Shown here in pieces: positions 16,711-25,414 of a stretch of DNA of 64,000 bases; the stretch's first letter is position 1; each line of letters starts with the position of its first letter. The position numbers and the translations under genes were made by a program. The notes beneath the pieces are model-generated. The model searched no databases. It saw only the letters and a list, made by a program, of their open reading frames with translations, and was not told where the DNA came from. Source of the stretch: Lysobacter sp. CFH 32150 (GTDB taxonomy: Bacteria; Pseudomonadota; Gammaproteobacteria; Xanthomonadales; Xanthomonadaceae); NCBI RefSeq assembly GCF_022758295.1, contig NZ_JALDWJ010000001.1, forward strand, positions 310,001-374,000, read 5' to 3'.

Positions 16711-16855
16711 GTGAAGCTGGGACTCGATCTCGGCGACGTGATTGCGCTGGTCTCCACGCGTGCGAACGGCTAACCCGGGCCAGCGGTGCGGTGGTCGAAC
16801 TCGCCGAAGGCGATGAAATGGTCTATCGCGCGACTTCGGGCATTGCTAGCGGTTA
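16711..16855 (+). pseudogene. Frameshifted remnant of a GAF-domain protein
   Basis: From 16711 the frame reads LGLDLGDVIALVSTRA and hits a stop (16771-16773). A second frame from 16770 continues as LTRASGAVVELAEGDEMVYRATSGIAS. Joined together they form the start of a GAF domain as seen in GAF-GGDEF or GAF-kinase proteins (helix DVIALVSTRA, strand SGAVVELAEGDEMVYR, turn SGIA). The rest of the domain is missing; at 16855 the sequence runs into the stop of the convergent membrane-protein gene. So it is a short fragment lacking both ends and frameshifted, with no live product. Confidence 0.65.
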
Positions 16856-17494
16856 TCCGGCCACATTCTCGGCACGTTGCTGCCACAACCACACTGCCGC
16901 CATCGTCAGCCACGAAACGATCAGCGCGACGACGATCTTCTGCGAAAGACCTGACGGCATGCCGCGCCAAAGCGCATGAACCCACAGAGCGATGAAGCAC
17001 GTCGCTCCAAGGGCAAACCCCGGCATGAAGCGAGCGTGCCAGCCGGGAGTGCGGCGAAAGCGCAACGACTGCAGCAGCATCGCCGTGGTGACGAACAGGA
17101 AGGTCGTCTGCGCAGCGATGCCATGCACGAAGTTCTCGAACGTCGGCACCCGAGGCACGCGGTACGAGTCCGCCACAGCGGTGACCATCAGCGCGAAACC
17201 GGCGCCAACGAACAGCAACAGCGGTGCGGCGCTGCGTGCCGCGGGCGGCAAGGCCCAGTAATAGCCAAGCCCAATCAGCACCAGCGCGACACCGAGAACG
17301 AAATACGCCGTCTGCAGCCACAGGCCGTAGTCGTCCATCAGGTAAAAACTCAACGGGGCCTGTCGCCAGTCCAGATCCGTGCGCAGCCATTGCACCGCCA
17401 CACAGGCAATGACGAACATGACCACGCTGAGGAGCGCGGCAGCGCCGAGTCGCGGGGCGATGTTGCTTCCGGCAACGCTGAAGGTGTCATTCAT
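16853..17494 (-). CDS. DUF998-like six-helix membrane protein
   Basis: 213 residues with about six hydrophobic helices. The layout resembles DUF998 membrane proteins: SFYLMDDYGLWLQTAYFVLGVALVLIG near the start, then a DSYRVPR loop and a HGIAAQTTFLFV helix with a conserved His. No function is known. ATG 17494 is chosen; a GTG four codons earlier (17506) is possible. The stop abuts the GAF remnant. Confidence 0.75.
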   Translation of the reverse strand: MNDTFSVAGSNIAPRLGAAALLSVVMFVIACVAVQWLRTDLDWRQAPLSFYLMDDYGLWLQTAYFVLGVALVLIGLGYYWALPPAARSAAPLLLFVGAGFALMVTAVADSYRVPRVPTFENFVHGIAAQTTFLFVTTAMLLQSLRFRRTPGWHARFMPGFALGATCFIALWVHALWRGMPSGLSQKIVVALIVSWLTMAAVWLWQQRAENVAG

Positions 17495-17706
17495 GATCAA
17501 TCGCACTCGCAGTGAACGTCCAGGTCCACAGGCTATCAGCCACGGCTACGTTGTGAAGACACGCCATCGAGATCAGTGGAGGGAGCCAATCGTCCTGCCT
17601 GGATGTCGATTTTGCCGCCGCTTGTTCGTCTAACAGTCAGGGACGGGCCACCAGGCCCCGCGACCCTGTTCAGCCATCCCTGCACATCACTAGAGGAGAA
17701 AACACC

Positions 17707-18204
17707 ATGCCAGCCAGGTTCCAGCGCATCACTCCATTCCTCTGGTTCGACACCCAGGCCGAAGAGGCCGTGAACTTCTACACCTCGGTTTTTCCCAATT
17801 CCCGTGTAGGAACCATCTCGCGCTATGGCAAGGCAGGCGCCCAGGCCTCCGGCCGGCCGGAAGGCTCGGTGATGGTGGTCGCCTTCGAACTGGATGGACA
17901 GGCGTTCACCGCGTTGAACGGCGGACCCCAGTTCAAGTTCAACGAATCGGTTTCACTCGTCGTCAATTGCGAATCTCAGCAGGAAGTGGACCACTACTGG
18001 ATCCGCTTGTCCGAAGGCGGCGATCCCAAGGCGCAGCAATGCGGCTGGCTGAAAGACAAGTACGGCCTCTCCTGGCAGATCGCGCCGACGCAAGTGATCA
18101 AGCTGCTCAGCGAGTCGAACCCGGACACGGCACAACGCGCCATGGCAGCGATCCTGCAGATGAAGAAGATCGACATCGAGACGGTATTGAAGGCGGCGGC
18201 GTGA
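17707..18204 (+). CDS. VOC-family (PhnB-like) protein
   Basis: 165 residues. It has the vicinal-oxygen-chelate layout of the PhnB / 3-demethylubiquinone-methyltransferase-like group: ITPFLWFDTQAEEAVNFYTSVFPNS, FELDGQAFTALNGG, SLVVNCESQQEVDHYW, CGWLKDKYGLSWQI. The residues that bind metal in active glyoxalases are not all present, so a catalytic role is open. The ribosome site GGAG lies about 8 nt upstream. A second, distinct VOC protein is at 22239. Confidence 0.9.
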   Translation: MPARFQRITPFLWFDTQAEEAVNFYTSVFPNSRVGTISRYGKAGAQASGRPEGSVMVVAFELDGQAFTALNGGPQFKFNESVSLVVNCESQQEVDHYWIRLSEGGDPKAQQCGWLKDKYGLSWQIAPTQVIKLLSESNPDTAQRAMAAILQMKKIDIETVLKAAA

Positions 18205-18289
18205 GCTAAGTGCAGCCATCGAGTGCGATCGACGCGATGGGCTGCCTTGGAAACCGCGACCGTTTAGCGGCAGCCCGTTGTTGCCGCGA

Positions 18290-18559
18290 TCAATCGTGCA
18301 GCGCGATCAGCGATGCCGATAGGTTGCGCTCTTCCAGAACCCTGCGCAGGCGCAGTTCGACTTGCGGCAGGTTTTCCAGGTGCTGCGAGGCATACAACGA
18401 GTACGTGGGCCTGCCATCTCCGCCGCCAGGCCCCGCATGCCGGCCAACACTGACCTGCACCGACTGGCTGGCGCGCACCCACAGGGCCTGTAGCGCGGAT
18501 GGACTGATGCTCTGGCCGTTACCGAGGGTGAACTTGAACATTGCGATCTGGTGTTTCAT
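18290..18559 (-). CDS. Hypothetical small protein
   Basis: 89 residues starting MKHQIAMFKFTLGNGQ. No family is recognised. It has a Gly-rich turn (GRHAGPGGGDGR) and an amphipathic C-terminal helix rich in Leu and Arg (VELRLRRVLEERNLS). The ribosome site is weak. The frame is open further upstream to 18676, but the extension looks non-coding. It may be real but is a marginal call. Confidence 0.5.
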   Translation of the reverse strand: MKHQIAMFKFTLGNGQSISPSALQALWVRASQSVQVSVGRHAGPGGGDGRPTYSLYASQHLENLPQVELRLRRVLEERNLSASLIALHD

Positions 18560-18749
18560 GCGCCCGGCCTGACCCTTGGAGGCTCCGAGTATGCGCCTTC
18601 CATGCCGCTGTGATCGCCGTGAAGCCTGATACCACTCGGTAGGGCCTTGGCCATCGAATGCAATTCCCCTTGGCACAAAGGGGGATTCGCACGGGTGCCA
18701 GCACCGCCATCACGCCGCTCGGGATCGTCATGACTCGTACGCATGAGCG

Positions 18750-19013
18750 TCAGCGCAGCTGGCTGTCCTTGCTGCCACGACGGTTGTAACCGGCAAAGCC
18801 CTGCTCCTTGTCGCGCGCTTCCTGGCACGATACGCACAGGCGGACGCCCGGCATTGCCTTGCGTCGGGCTTCCGGGATGGCCGCATCGCATTCTTCGCAA
18901 TGCTCCAGGCCTGGACCCTGCGGCAGCTGGCTGCGTGCCCGCTTGATCGCGTCCTTGATGGTCGCGTCGATCTGGTCTTGTACGGCGCCGTCGCCAGCCC
19001 AGCCGGTTGCCAT
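18750..19013 (-). CDS. DksA/TraR-type C4 zinc-finger protein
   Basis: 87 residues. The C-terminal zinc finger CEECDAAIPEARRKAMPG with LCVSCQEARD is the four-Cys motif of the DksA/TraR family. The N-terminal coiled coil is very short (DQIDATIKDAIKRARSQL), like the small YbiI-type members. Full-length DksA works on RNA polymerase with ppGpp; short members have no proven role and lack the long coiled coil with tip Asp residues, so full DksA activity is unlikely. Confidence 0.9.
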   Translation of the reverse strand: MATGWAGDGAVQDQIDATIKDAIKRARSQLPQGPGLEHCEECDAAIPEARRKAMPGVRLCVSCQEARDKEQGFAGYNRRGSKDSQLR

Positions 19014-19132
19014 GGGCGTCTCCCGAATTGCGGATCAGAGGTTGCATAAAGGATAACGGCCGCGGGCTGAATCGATGTGATGGCAGCGCATACGCGGCGT
19101 TAGACTCGGGTTTTTCCGGAACCAGCAAACCG

Positions 19133-19588
19133 ATGACACCCAATCCCGCCTACATCCAGGCCCTCAAGGACAGCGTACGCACCGCATCGTATCCGCACTT
19201 GATCGGCATGACCCTCACGGCCATGGACTTCGACAGCTGTCGCATCGAGCTGGAACTGGGCGAACGCCACATGCAACCCTTCGGCATCGTCCACGGCGGT
19301 GTACTGGCCACGCTGATCGACACCGCCACCTTCTGGGCCGGCTTCATGCGCCTGCCCGAAGACGCGGGCCTGGTGAACGTCGATCTCAAGCTCAACTATC
19401 TCAAGACCGTGACCCGCGGACACCTGCGCGCCGAAGGCCGCTGCCTGCGCGCCGGGCGCCAGATCAGTTACACCGAGGCCAGCGTGTTCGACGAGGCTGG
19501 CGAGCTGATCGCGCATGGCACGTCGACGTTGATGGCATTGCCCGGCAAGGGACTGAAGGTGGATGTCGCGAAGTTCCTGCAAGCCTGA
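19133..19588 (+). CDS. PaaI-type hotdog-fold thioesterase
   Basis: 151 residues. Single hotdog domain: FGIVHGGVLATLIDTATFWAG holds the helix-start His-Gly-Gly and the Asp of the PaaI/YdiI group; VDLKLNYLKTV and ISYTEASVFD are the later strands. Likely hydrolyses an acyl-CoA or aryl-CoA in the cytosol; the exact thioester is not evident. The start at 19133 removes an unrelated upstream extension. It ends 32 bp before the stop of the convergent MFS gene. Confidence 0.9.
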   Translation: MTPNPAYIQALKDSVRTASYPHLIGMTLTAMDFDSCRIELELGERHMQPFGIVHGGVLATLIDTATFWAGFMRLPEDAGLVNVDLKLNYLKTVTRGHLRAEGRCLRAGRQISYTEASVFDEAGELIAHGTSTLMALPGKGLKVDVAKFLQA

Positions 19589-19620
19589 TTCATGCCGGCC
19601 TGATCGCGACGCCCATGCCG

Positions 19621-21084
19621 TCAATCCGCTGACGCTGCGTCCGGTAGCGCTTCGTCCTCCGGCTCGTGCGTGTGGACGTGTTTCCCGGGCCGAAGCACCA
19701 TCATGCCGAGTACCGCGGCGCCCAGTGCGAACAGCGCGCCGCACAGGAATGCCAATCGATAACCGCTGTTGAGCGCGACCAGCTGCGCGACACTGGACTC
19801 GGCCAACGCATGCGTGCGCGCTGCGGCCAAACTGGCGAGGATCGCCAGGCCCAACGCCCCACCCATCATGAAGGAGGTGTTGACCAGGCCCGACGCGAGT
19901 CCCGCTTCACCAGGCTCCACATCGCTCATCGCCGCCAGCAGGACCGGATTCAGCGCCATGCCTGCACCGAAGCCGAGCAGCATCATGCCTGGCAGCACGT
20001 GGACCGTGAAGTTGCCATCGACCGGCGCCAGCGCGAACAACCCGAGACCCGCAGCAGCCAGCAACAATCCGACGCCGATCGGCGCTCGGATGCCGTAGCG
20101 CATCACCAGCTTCGCCGATAGTCCCAGCGAGAACGCCGCCATGATCAGGTTGGCAGGCAGGAATGCCAGCCCCACCTGCATCGGGTCGTAACCAAGCACC
20201 AGCTGCATGTAGAGCGCGGAGATGAAGAACCACGCGAACATCGCCGCAGCCCAGAGCACGCCGATCACGTTGGCGGTGGCGATGTTGCGCAACCGGAACA
20301 TCCCCAGCGGCATGAGCGGCGCGCGCACGCGTGCTTCGATCGCCAGGAAGATCGCCATCAGCATCGCAGCAGCCGCCAGCAGGCCCAACGTCTGCGGCGA
20401 ACGCCAGCCGATCTCGTTGCCGTTGACGATCGCGTACACCGCGAGCATCAACGATGTGGTCACCGTCACCGCACCCGCGACATCCAACTTCTGCGCATGC
20501 GCAGGCGCGCGCACCAGCGGGATCAGCTTCAGGCACAGCGCGAACACCAAAGCACCGATCGGCAGGTTGACGAGGAAGATCGCGTTCCAGCCGAGCGTGC
20601 TGGTAAGCACGCCGCCGAGCAGTACACCGATGCTGCCGCCGCCCGCGCAAACGAAGCCGTAGACGCCCATCGCCTTGGCGCGTTCTGCCGGCTCTGTGAA
20701 CAGGGTCATGATCAGCGACAGCGCCACGGCTGTGACCACCGCACCGCCCAGGCCCTGCACCGCGCGCGCCGCGACCAACGTGCCCTGCGAACCGGCAAGG
20801 CCACAGGCCAGCGACGCAACCGTGAACAGCGTGATGCCGATCAGGAACAGGCGGCGATGTCCGTACAGATCGCCCAGCCGTCCGCCCAGCAGCAGGAAGC
20901 CGCCGAACGTGAGCATGTAGGCATTCACCACCCAGACCAGCGAGGTCTCGGTGAACTGCAGGTCCTCGCGGATCGACGGCAGCGCGACGTTCACGATCGT
21001 GGTGTCCAACACGATCATCAGCACGCCGAGGCAAAGCACGATCAGGGCAAGCCAGCGCTTCCTGGCATCCAGTGGGTTCGTCAA
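19621..21084 (-). CDS. DHA2-family (EmrB/QacA) MFS drug efflux transporter
   Basis: 487 residues with about 14 membrane helices. DHA2 marks: motif near helix 1 LDTTIVNVALPSI, motif A between helices 2-3 GGRLGDLYGHRRLFL, motif B RAVQGLGGA, and motif C in helix 5 (GGGSIGVLLGGVL). It pumps hydrophobic drugs or metabolites out using the proton gradient. No membrane-fusion or outer-membrane partner is adjacent, so it probably acts as a stand-alone inner-membrane pump. The C-terminus is acidic with His (HVHTHEPEDE). The dienelactone-hydrolase gene lies upstream on the same strand. Confidence 0.93.
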   Translation of the reverse strand: MTNPLDARKRWLALIVLCLGVLMIVLDTTIVNVALPSIREDLQFTETSLVWVVNAYMLTFGGFLLLGGRLGDLYGHRRLFLIGITLFTVASLACGLAGSQGTLVAARAVQGLGGAVVTAVALSLIMTLFTEPAERAKAMGVYGFVCAGGGSIGVLLGGVLTSTLGWNAIFLVNLPIGALVFALCLKLIPLVRAPAHAQKLDVAGAVTVTTSLMLAVYAIVNGNEIGWRSPQTLGLLAAAAMLMAIFLAIEARVRAPLMPLGMFRLRNIATANVIGVLWAAAMFAWFFISALYMQLVLGYDPMQVGLAFLPANLIMAAFSLGLSAKLVMRYGIRAPIGVGLLLAAAGLGLFALAPVDGNFTVHVLPGMMLLGFGAGMALNPVLLAAMSDVEPGEAGLASGLVNTSFMMGGALGLAILASLAAARTHALAESSVAQLVALNSGYRLAFLCGALFALGAAVLGMMVLRPGKHVHTHEPEDEALPDAASAD

Positions 21085-21175
21085 GATGGTGTCTCCGTTG
21101 TGTTCTTATCAGGACGACGAACGAGAGTCGGCCGGATCGACATGGTCCGCCCCTCATTCACCCGCTCGTCCGGCC

Positions 21176-22081
21176 CTACGCAGGTTTGCGCAGCGTCCGA
21201 TCGAACAGTGCAATTGTGCGGCGCCACGCCTCGCGGGCAGCCGCTTCGTCGTAACGCGGCGTGGTGTCGTTGTTGAACCCGTGCTGCGTGTCCTTGGGCT
21301 GGTACAGCGTGTAACGCACGTCGGCCGCCTTGAGCGCCGCTTCGTACGCAGGCCATGCGGCGTTGATGCGCTCGTCGTTCGCGGCAAGCACGACCAGCAG
21401 CTCCGCCTTGATCTTCGGCACATCCTCCAACGGCGCTGCGTTGCCGTAGAACGGTGCTGCGGCGGCGAGGTCCGGTAACCGTGTCGCCAGGAAGTTTGCC
21501 ATGCCGCCGCCATAGCAGAAGCCGACCACGCCCATGCGTCCGTTGCCGCCCTCGATGCCCTTGAGCATGTCCGCGGCCGCGAGGAAGTCCTCCTTCGTCT
21601 TCGCCTGGTCGAGCTTGCCGAACAAGGCGCGCGCCGCATCCTCGTCGCCTGGATACCCGCCGAGCGGGAACAGCGCATCCGGCGCGAAGACGATGAAGTT
21701 TTCCAGCGACAACCGGCGTGCGATGTCCTCGATGTGCGGATTGAGGCCGCGGTTCTCGTGCACCACCAGAACCACTGGCAGCGGACCGCGCGCCTTCGCC
21801 GGCTTCACCAGATAGCCGCGGCTGGTGCCGTAACCCTTCGGCGATTTGAACTCGATGTACTTCGCCGACAGCCGCTTGTCGTCGGGCTTGATCTGCTGCG
21901 CGAGCGCGAATTGCGGGCTCAATGCAGCCAGCAACCCCGCGGCCGTCGTCGCGCCGACCGCAAAGCGCGCCGCGCCCGCGAGGAAACCACGGCGATCGAT
22001 CAAGCCGTGCACGTACTGGTCGAAGAGGCGCAGCACTTCCGGATCGAAATCGTTGGCCTTGGAGCGGGGAGCGTTTGGCAT
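21176..22081 (-). CDS. Dienelactone hydrolase family protein, exported
   Basis: 301 residues. The N-terminal DRRGFLAGAARFAVG followed by a hydrophobic stretch to AQQIKPDD resembles a Tat-type signal in an extended N-region. The alpha/beta hydrolase body has LVVHENRGLNPHIEDIARRL (oxyanion and conserved Glu), nucleophile Cys189 in GFCYGGG, Asp in AANDERIN and His in TQHGFNND, giving the Cys-Asp-His triad of dienelactone hydrolases (YghX-like). It cleaves ester or lactone bonds; the natural substrate is unknown. It lies 91 bp upstream of the MFS gene. Confidence 0.92.
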   Translation of the reverse strand: MPNAPRSKANDFDPEVLRLFDQYVHGLIDRRGFLAGAARFAVGATTAAGLLAALSPQFALAQQIKPDDKRLSAKYIEFKSPKGYGTSRGYLVKPAKARGPLPVVLVVHENRGLNPHIEDIARRLSLENFIVFAPDALFPLGGYPGDEDAARALFGKLDQAKTKEDFLAAADMLKGIEGGNGRMGVVGFCYGGGMANFLATRLPDLAAAAPFYGNAAPLEDVPKIKAELLVVLAANDERINAAWPAYEAALKAADVRYTLYQPKDTQHGFNNDTTPRYDEAAAREAWRRTIALFDRTLRKPA

Positions 22082-22238
22082 GGGAGCTTCCTCGGTGGCG
22101 TCGAGCGGCCGAGCATAACGCTCTGCATGATCGATTTCCTCTGGTCCAATTCAGACTAGCAATCCTTGAACATCGCGGTCATCGCCGCATAACGCCGACG
22201 GGAACATGCTTACGTTTTGACCACACGGAGGATCAGAA

Positions 22239-22709
22239 ATGGCCGTCAATCCCACCCCCACCGGTTATCACAGCATCACCCCATCGGTCGTCGTCGACGA
22301 CGCCGCCAAGGCGCTGGAGTTCTATCGCGACGCGCTCGGCGCAAAGGAAACCTATCGCCTCCCGATGGGCGACAAGATAGGTCACGCCGAAATCCAGATC
22401 GGCGATTCGCGTCTCATGTTGTCGGACGAAATGCCGCAGTGGGATGCGCTGAGCCCGAAATCGCGCGGCGGCGCGACCGGCAGTTTCATGATCTACGTGC
22501 CCGACGCCGACGCCGCCATCGATCGCGCTGTGAAGGCGGGCGCCAAAATAATCGAGCCGGTCAAGAACCAGTTCTGGGGCGATCGCGCCGGAACGATCGA
22601 AGATCCGTTCGGCCACAAATGGATGCTCGGCACGCATGTCGAGGACGTCAGCGACGAAGAGATGAAACGTCGCGGAGAAGAATGGAGCAAGTCGCATAAG
22701 AAGCAGTAA
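22239..22709 (+). CDS. VOC-family (PhnB/glyoxalase-like) protein
   Basis: 156 residues. YHSITPSVVVDDAAKALEFYRDALGAKE, HAEIQIGDSRLMLSDE, DADAAIDRAVKAGAK and AGTIEDPFGHKWMLGTHVEDV are the classic PhnB-like VOC strands; His in the first strand, Glu in HAEIQ and the His of GHKW may bind metal. The acidic-basic tail (DEEMKRRGEEW) is usual for the group. GGAGG ribosome site 9 nt upstream. Substrate unknown. Confidence 0.93.
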   Translation: MAVNPTPTGYHSITPSVVVDDAAKALEFYRDALGAKETYRLPMGDKIGHAEIQIGDSRLMLSDEMPQWDALSPKSRGGATGSFMIYVPDADAAIDRAVKAGAKIIEPVKNQFWGDRAGTIEDPFGHKWMLGTHVEDVSDEEMKRRGEEWSKSHKKQ

Positions 22710-22770
22710 CGATCCATCTCCCTCCGACACACACATTCAGGCGGTGGGCGCACGGTAACGCCCCCGTAAC

Positions 22771-22808
22771 GACTCCAGGCTTTCACTGACAGGACTCAGC
22801 CTGGAGTC
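22771..22808 (+). promoter_or_regulatory. Hairpin covering the ribosome site of the RMD1-like gene
   Basis: GACTCCAGGCT (22771-22781) and AGCCTGGAGTC (22798-22808) form a perfect 11 bp stem with a 16 nt loop, ending 6 nt before ATG 22815. The downstream arm contains the only good Shine-Dalgarno (GGAG), so folding would block it. It could be a translational switch or the end of a terminator. Confidence 0.55.
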
Positions 22809-22814
22809 CTCGCC

Positions 22815-23936
22815 ATGCCGGATGCTGGCCTGCATATCCGATCCGGTGCCCTGATCGCCCACCGGTTGCTGGACGTAGCCGATGGGATCGACTTGGCGCG
22901 GGCCGAAACGCTGTGGCTCTCCCACGCGGGTCGAGAGAGCCGGCGCACGCGACTTTCGACGGTCTCGGCGAACGAGTTGGCCTTCGACGTGCCTCCCGCG
23001 CTTCTCGTGTTGCCGACGACGTCCATCGATATCGACGGCCACCCTACGCCGGCCGGGCTGACGGTGCGCCTGTACGACTTCGGCGCAGTCGCGATCGCAT
23101 TACGCGTGGACATCGAGGATCTCTCCTGGGACGCGTTTGCCGAACGCTGTAACGCGCTCGACCGAGCAACCGGCCCGGCCTCCGAATCGGTGTTCTGGCG
23201 AAAGACGCTGCGCAGCGTATTGGACGTGATCGGGCCAGCGCTGCATCGGCCTTCCTCCGAACATCTGGAAGAGGACTACCTGTTCGCAACCGTCCACCGA
23301 TTCGAGCAGCCCATGACCGGCGCCGACATTCGCGCGCGTGCCGATCTGGCCGCCTTGCTGTCCGGAGAGACCCGGCCGCTGTCACCGCAGGAAACCGCGG
23401 AACTGACCGCGCAATCGTTCTCTTATTTCGTCGACGACCTGGTCGTGGTGACCTGGGATCGCGCCTTCATCTTCGAGCCGCGCCGCGATTCCGACGTCAT
23501 CGACATCATCGAGGTCGCCAACGCGCAGCTACTGGAGATGCGTTACTACGACGAGCTGCTCGATGGCGAACTCTCGACCATGTATGACCTGGTCGCGAAT
23601 GCCCGCGGCGGGCTGTCCCTCATCGCCTCGCGCCGTGCCGCGCGCCTCGCGCGCCGGCTCTACGGTCTGGTGGCTGAAGTGACCGAACTCACCGAGAAGG
23701 TGGAGAACTCTCTCCAGGTCACCGAGGACGTTTATCTCGCGCGTGTGTACGGTGCCGCGTTGGAGTTGTTCCGCGCCCACAAGCTCAGTGCCGCCGTGGA
23801 TCGAAAACTGGACATCATCCGCGGCACCTATGGCGCCCTGTACGAAGAAGCCTCGAGCCGACGCGCCGAGTTGCTCGAACTGGCGATCGTCCTGCTGATC
23901 GTGTTCGAGATCGTGCTGGCGCTGGCGGAGCGATGA
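22815..23936 (+). CDS. RMD1/YagE (DUF155)-like membrane-anchored protein
   Basis: 373 residues. A soluble N-terminal alpha/beta part (LTVRLYDFGAVAIALRVDIED) is followed by a helical region and then the family-like C-terminus: LDIIRGTYGALYEEASSRRAEL leading into a single hydrophobic helix (LELAIVLLIVFEIVLALAER) that ends the protein. This matches the RMD1 / DUF155 family. YFVDDLVVVTWDRAFIFEP in the middle is also family-like. Yeast RMD1-type proteins are tied to sporulation and mitochondria; the bacterial role is unknown. Confidence 0.65.
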   Translation: MPDAGLHIRSGALIAHRLLDVADGIDLARAETLWLSHAGRESRRTRLSTVSANELAFDVPPALLVLPTTSIDIDGHPTPAGLTVRLYDFGAVAIALRVDIEDLSWDAFAERCNALDRATGPASESVFWRKTLRSVLDVIGPALHRPSSEHLEEDYLFATVHRFEQPMTGADIRARADLAALLSGETRPLSPQETAELTAQSFSYFVDDLVVVTWDRAFIFEPRRDSDVIDIIEVANAQLLEMRYYDELLDGELSTMYDLVANARGGLSLIASRRAARLARRLYGLVAEVTELTEKVENSLQVTEDVYLARVYGAALELFRAHKLSAAVDRKLDIIRGTYGALYEEASSRRAELLELAIVLLIVFEIVLALAER

Positions 23937-24042
23937 CACGACGTGGCGGCCGACCCGATCGGCCGCGCCGTCGCCCAAGCAGCACGCCCGCCGTTTCGAA
24001 AGCGGGGTTACCCTCTCCCGACCTGCACCCGGGCTCATCGCC

Positions 24043-25224
24043 ATGACCTTCGAAGCCGACAGCTGCCTCAGCCCCTCGCGCCGCCGCCTGCTTGCCGCCA
24101 CCGTGCCGGCGAGCCTGATGCTGCTCGATGTTGCCGCGATGGCGGCGCCCGCCAACGTTGCGCCACGGCCTCGCCCGAAGTTGACCGACCGCAGCGTCAT
24201 GTTGATGGGGGACGCGATCCCGATGCCGCCCGTGGAGCGGGCGCGCCATCTGCTGCAACTCGTCGAGCGCCTGCCGGAGGCCAACGATGCCTATCTCGGG
24301 GGCGGTGCGGTAGAGCAATTGGAGGCGCGCTTCGCGGCATTGCTCGGCAAGACGGATGCGGCGTTCCTGCCAACGGGCACGCTCGCCAACAACCTCGCCA
24401 TGCGCGTGCTTTGCGGCGAAAACCGCCATGCATTGGTTCAGCACGACAGCCATCTGTATCTCGACGAAAGCAACGCAGCCTCCACGCTCAACAACTTGCA
24501 CCTGGTACCGCTGGCGGAGGGACGCGCGAGCCCAACACTCGATGAAGTCCAGGCAGCGATCGATGAAGCCGAACACGGCCCCTACCCGCTCAACGTGGGA
24601 GCGATCTCGTTGGAAAGCCCGGTGCGCAGGGCCGATGGCGCGATGGTGCCGTTCGATGTCGCCAAATCGATCTCGGACCTGGCGCGTTCGAAGCGCATCG
24701 GGATGCATCTCGATGGCGCGCGCCTGCTGCTTGCGAGCGGCCTGCCGGGTTTCGACACGAAGGCGTACAGCGCGCTGTTCGATACGGTGTATGTGTCGCT
24801 GTACAAATACCTCCGCGCGCCGTTCGGGGCGATCCTGGCAGGCGACAAGGAGACGATCGGCAAGATCCGCGACCTGCGCCACGTGTTCGGCTCCACCATC
24901 TACCAAGGCTGGCCCGCTGCTTTGCCGGCACTGTCAGCGCTGGAAGGATTCGAAGCACGCTTCACCGCAGCCCGGCGCGTATCGGAAAAGCTCTTCGCCG
25001 GATTGAGCGCCGCAGGCGGCTACACCCTGCGACCTGTGGAACACGGCAGCAACATCACGTTCCTGGAGGTCAGCCCGGCGCGTGCCGCGGGGCTGGGTGA
25101 ACGATTGCGCAACGCGGACATCCATATGCGTGAACCGAGGGATGGCCGGGTGCAGGTGGACATCAACGAGACGTTGCTCAGGCAGGATGTTGGTGCGTTG
25201 ATTGCCGCGTTCACGGCAGGCTGA
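24043..25224 (+). CDS. Tat-exported threonine-aldolase-like PLP enzyme
   Basis: 393 residues. The N-terminus has a twin-arginine-type signal (SPSRRRLLAATVPASLMLL, then AAMAAPAN), unusual for this normally cytosolic family. The body is a beta-eliminating lyase / threonine aldolase fold: FLPTGTLANNLAMRVL binds the cofactor phosphate, HDSHLYLDESNA the pyridine ring, HLDGARLLLAS the Asp that holds the ring nitrogen, and SLYKYLRAPFG carries Lys255 for the Schiff base. The expected reaction is retro-aldol cleavage of L-threonine or a beta-hydroxy amino acid. Single gene. Confidence 0.85.
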   Translation: MTFEADSCLSPSRRRLLAATVPASLMLLDVAAMAAPANVAPRPRPKLTDRSVMLMGDAIPMPPVERARHLLQLVERLPEANDAYLGGGAVEQLEARFAALLGKTDAAFLPTGTLANNLAMRVLCGENRHALVQHDSHLYLDESNAASTLNNLHLVPLAEGRASPTLDEVQAAIDEAEHGPYPLNVGAISLESPVRRADGAMVPFDVAKSISDLARSKRIGMHLDGARLLLASGLPGFDTKAYSALFDTVYVSLYKYLRAPFGAILAGDKETIGKIRDLRHVFGSTIYQGWPAALPALSALEGFEARFTAARRVSEKLFAGLSAAGGYTLRPVEHGSNITFLEVSPARAAGLGERLRNADIHMREPRDGRVQVDINETLLRQDVGALIAAFTAG

Positions 25225-25414
25225 TCGATTCGAAGCAGCAGCCCGGCTCTTGACCCTTTGCCTCGCTCGACTTTGTTCGGGCTCCGGGCACCCTTTCTAC
25301 TACGCCGGCTGAATGCGGGCGCCAGGTCATGCGGATTCTCAGACAGCATTAAGCGCATTCCTTGCTAACTGGCCACATCGACAAATGGGTCGGTTGCACC
25401 CGCCGAGGTGGGAA

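Noticed and set aside
18239-18276. GGGCTGCC / GGCAGCCC stem as a terminator after the VOC gene
   Set aside because: The 22 nt loop and lack of a T-run make it too weak to call.
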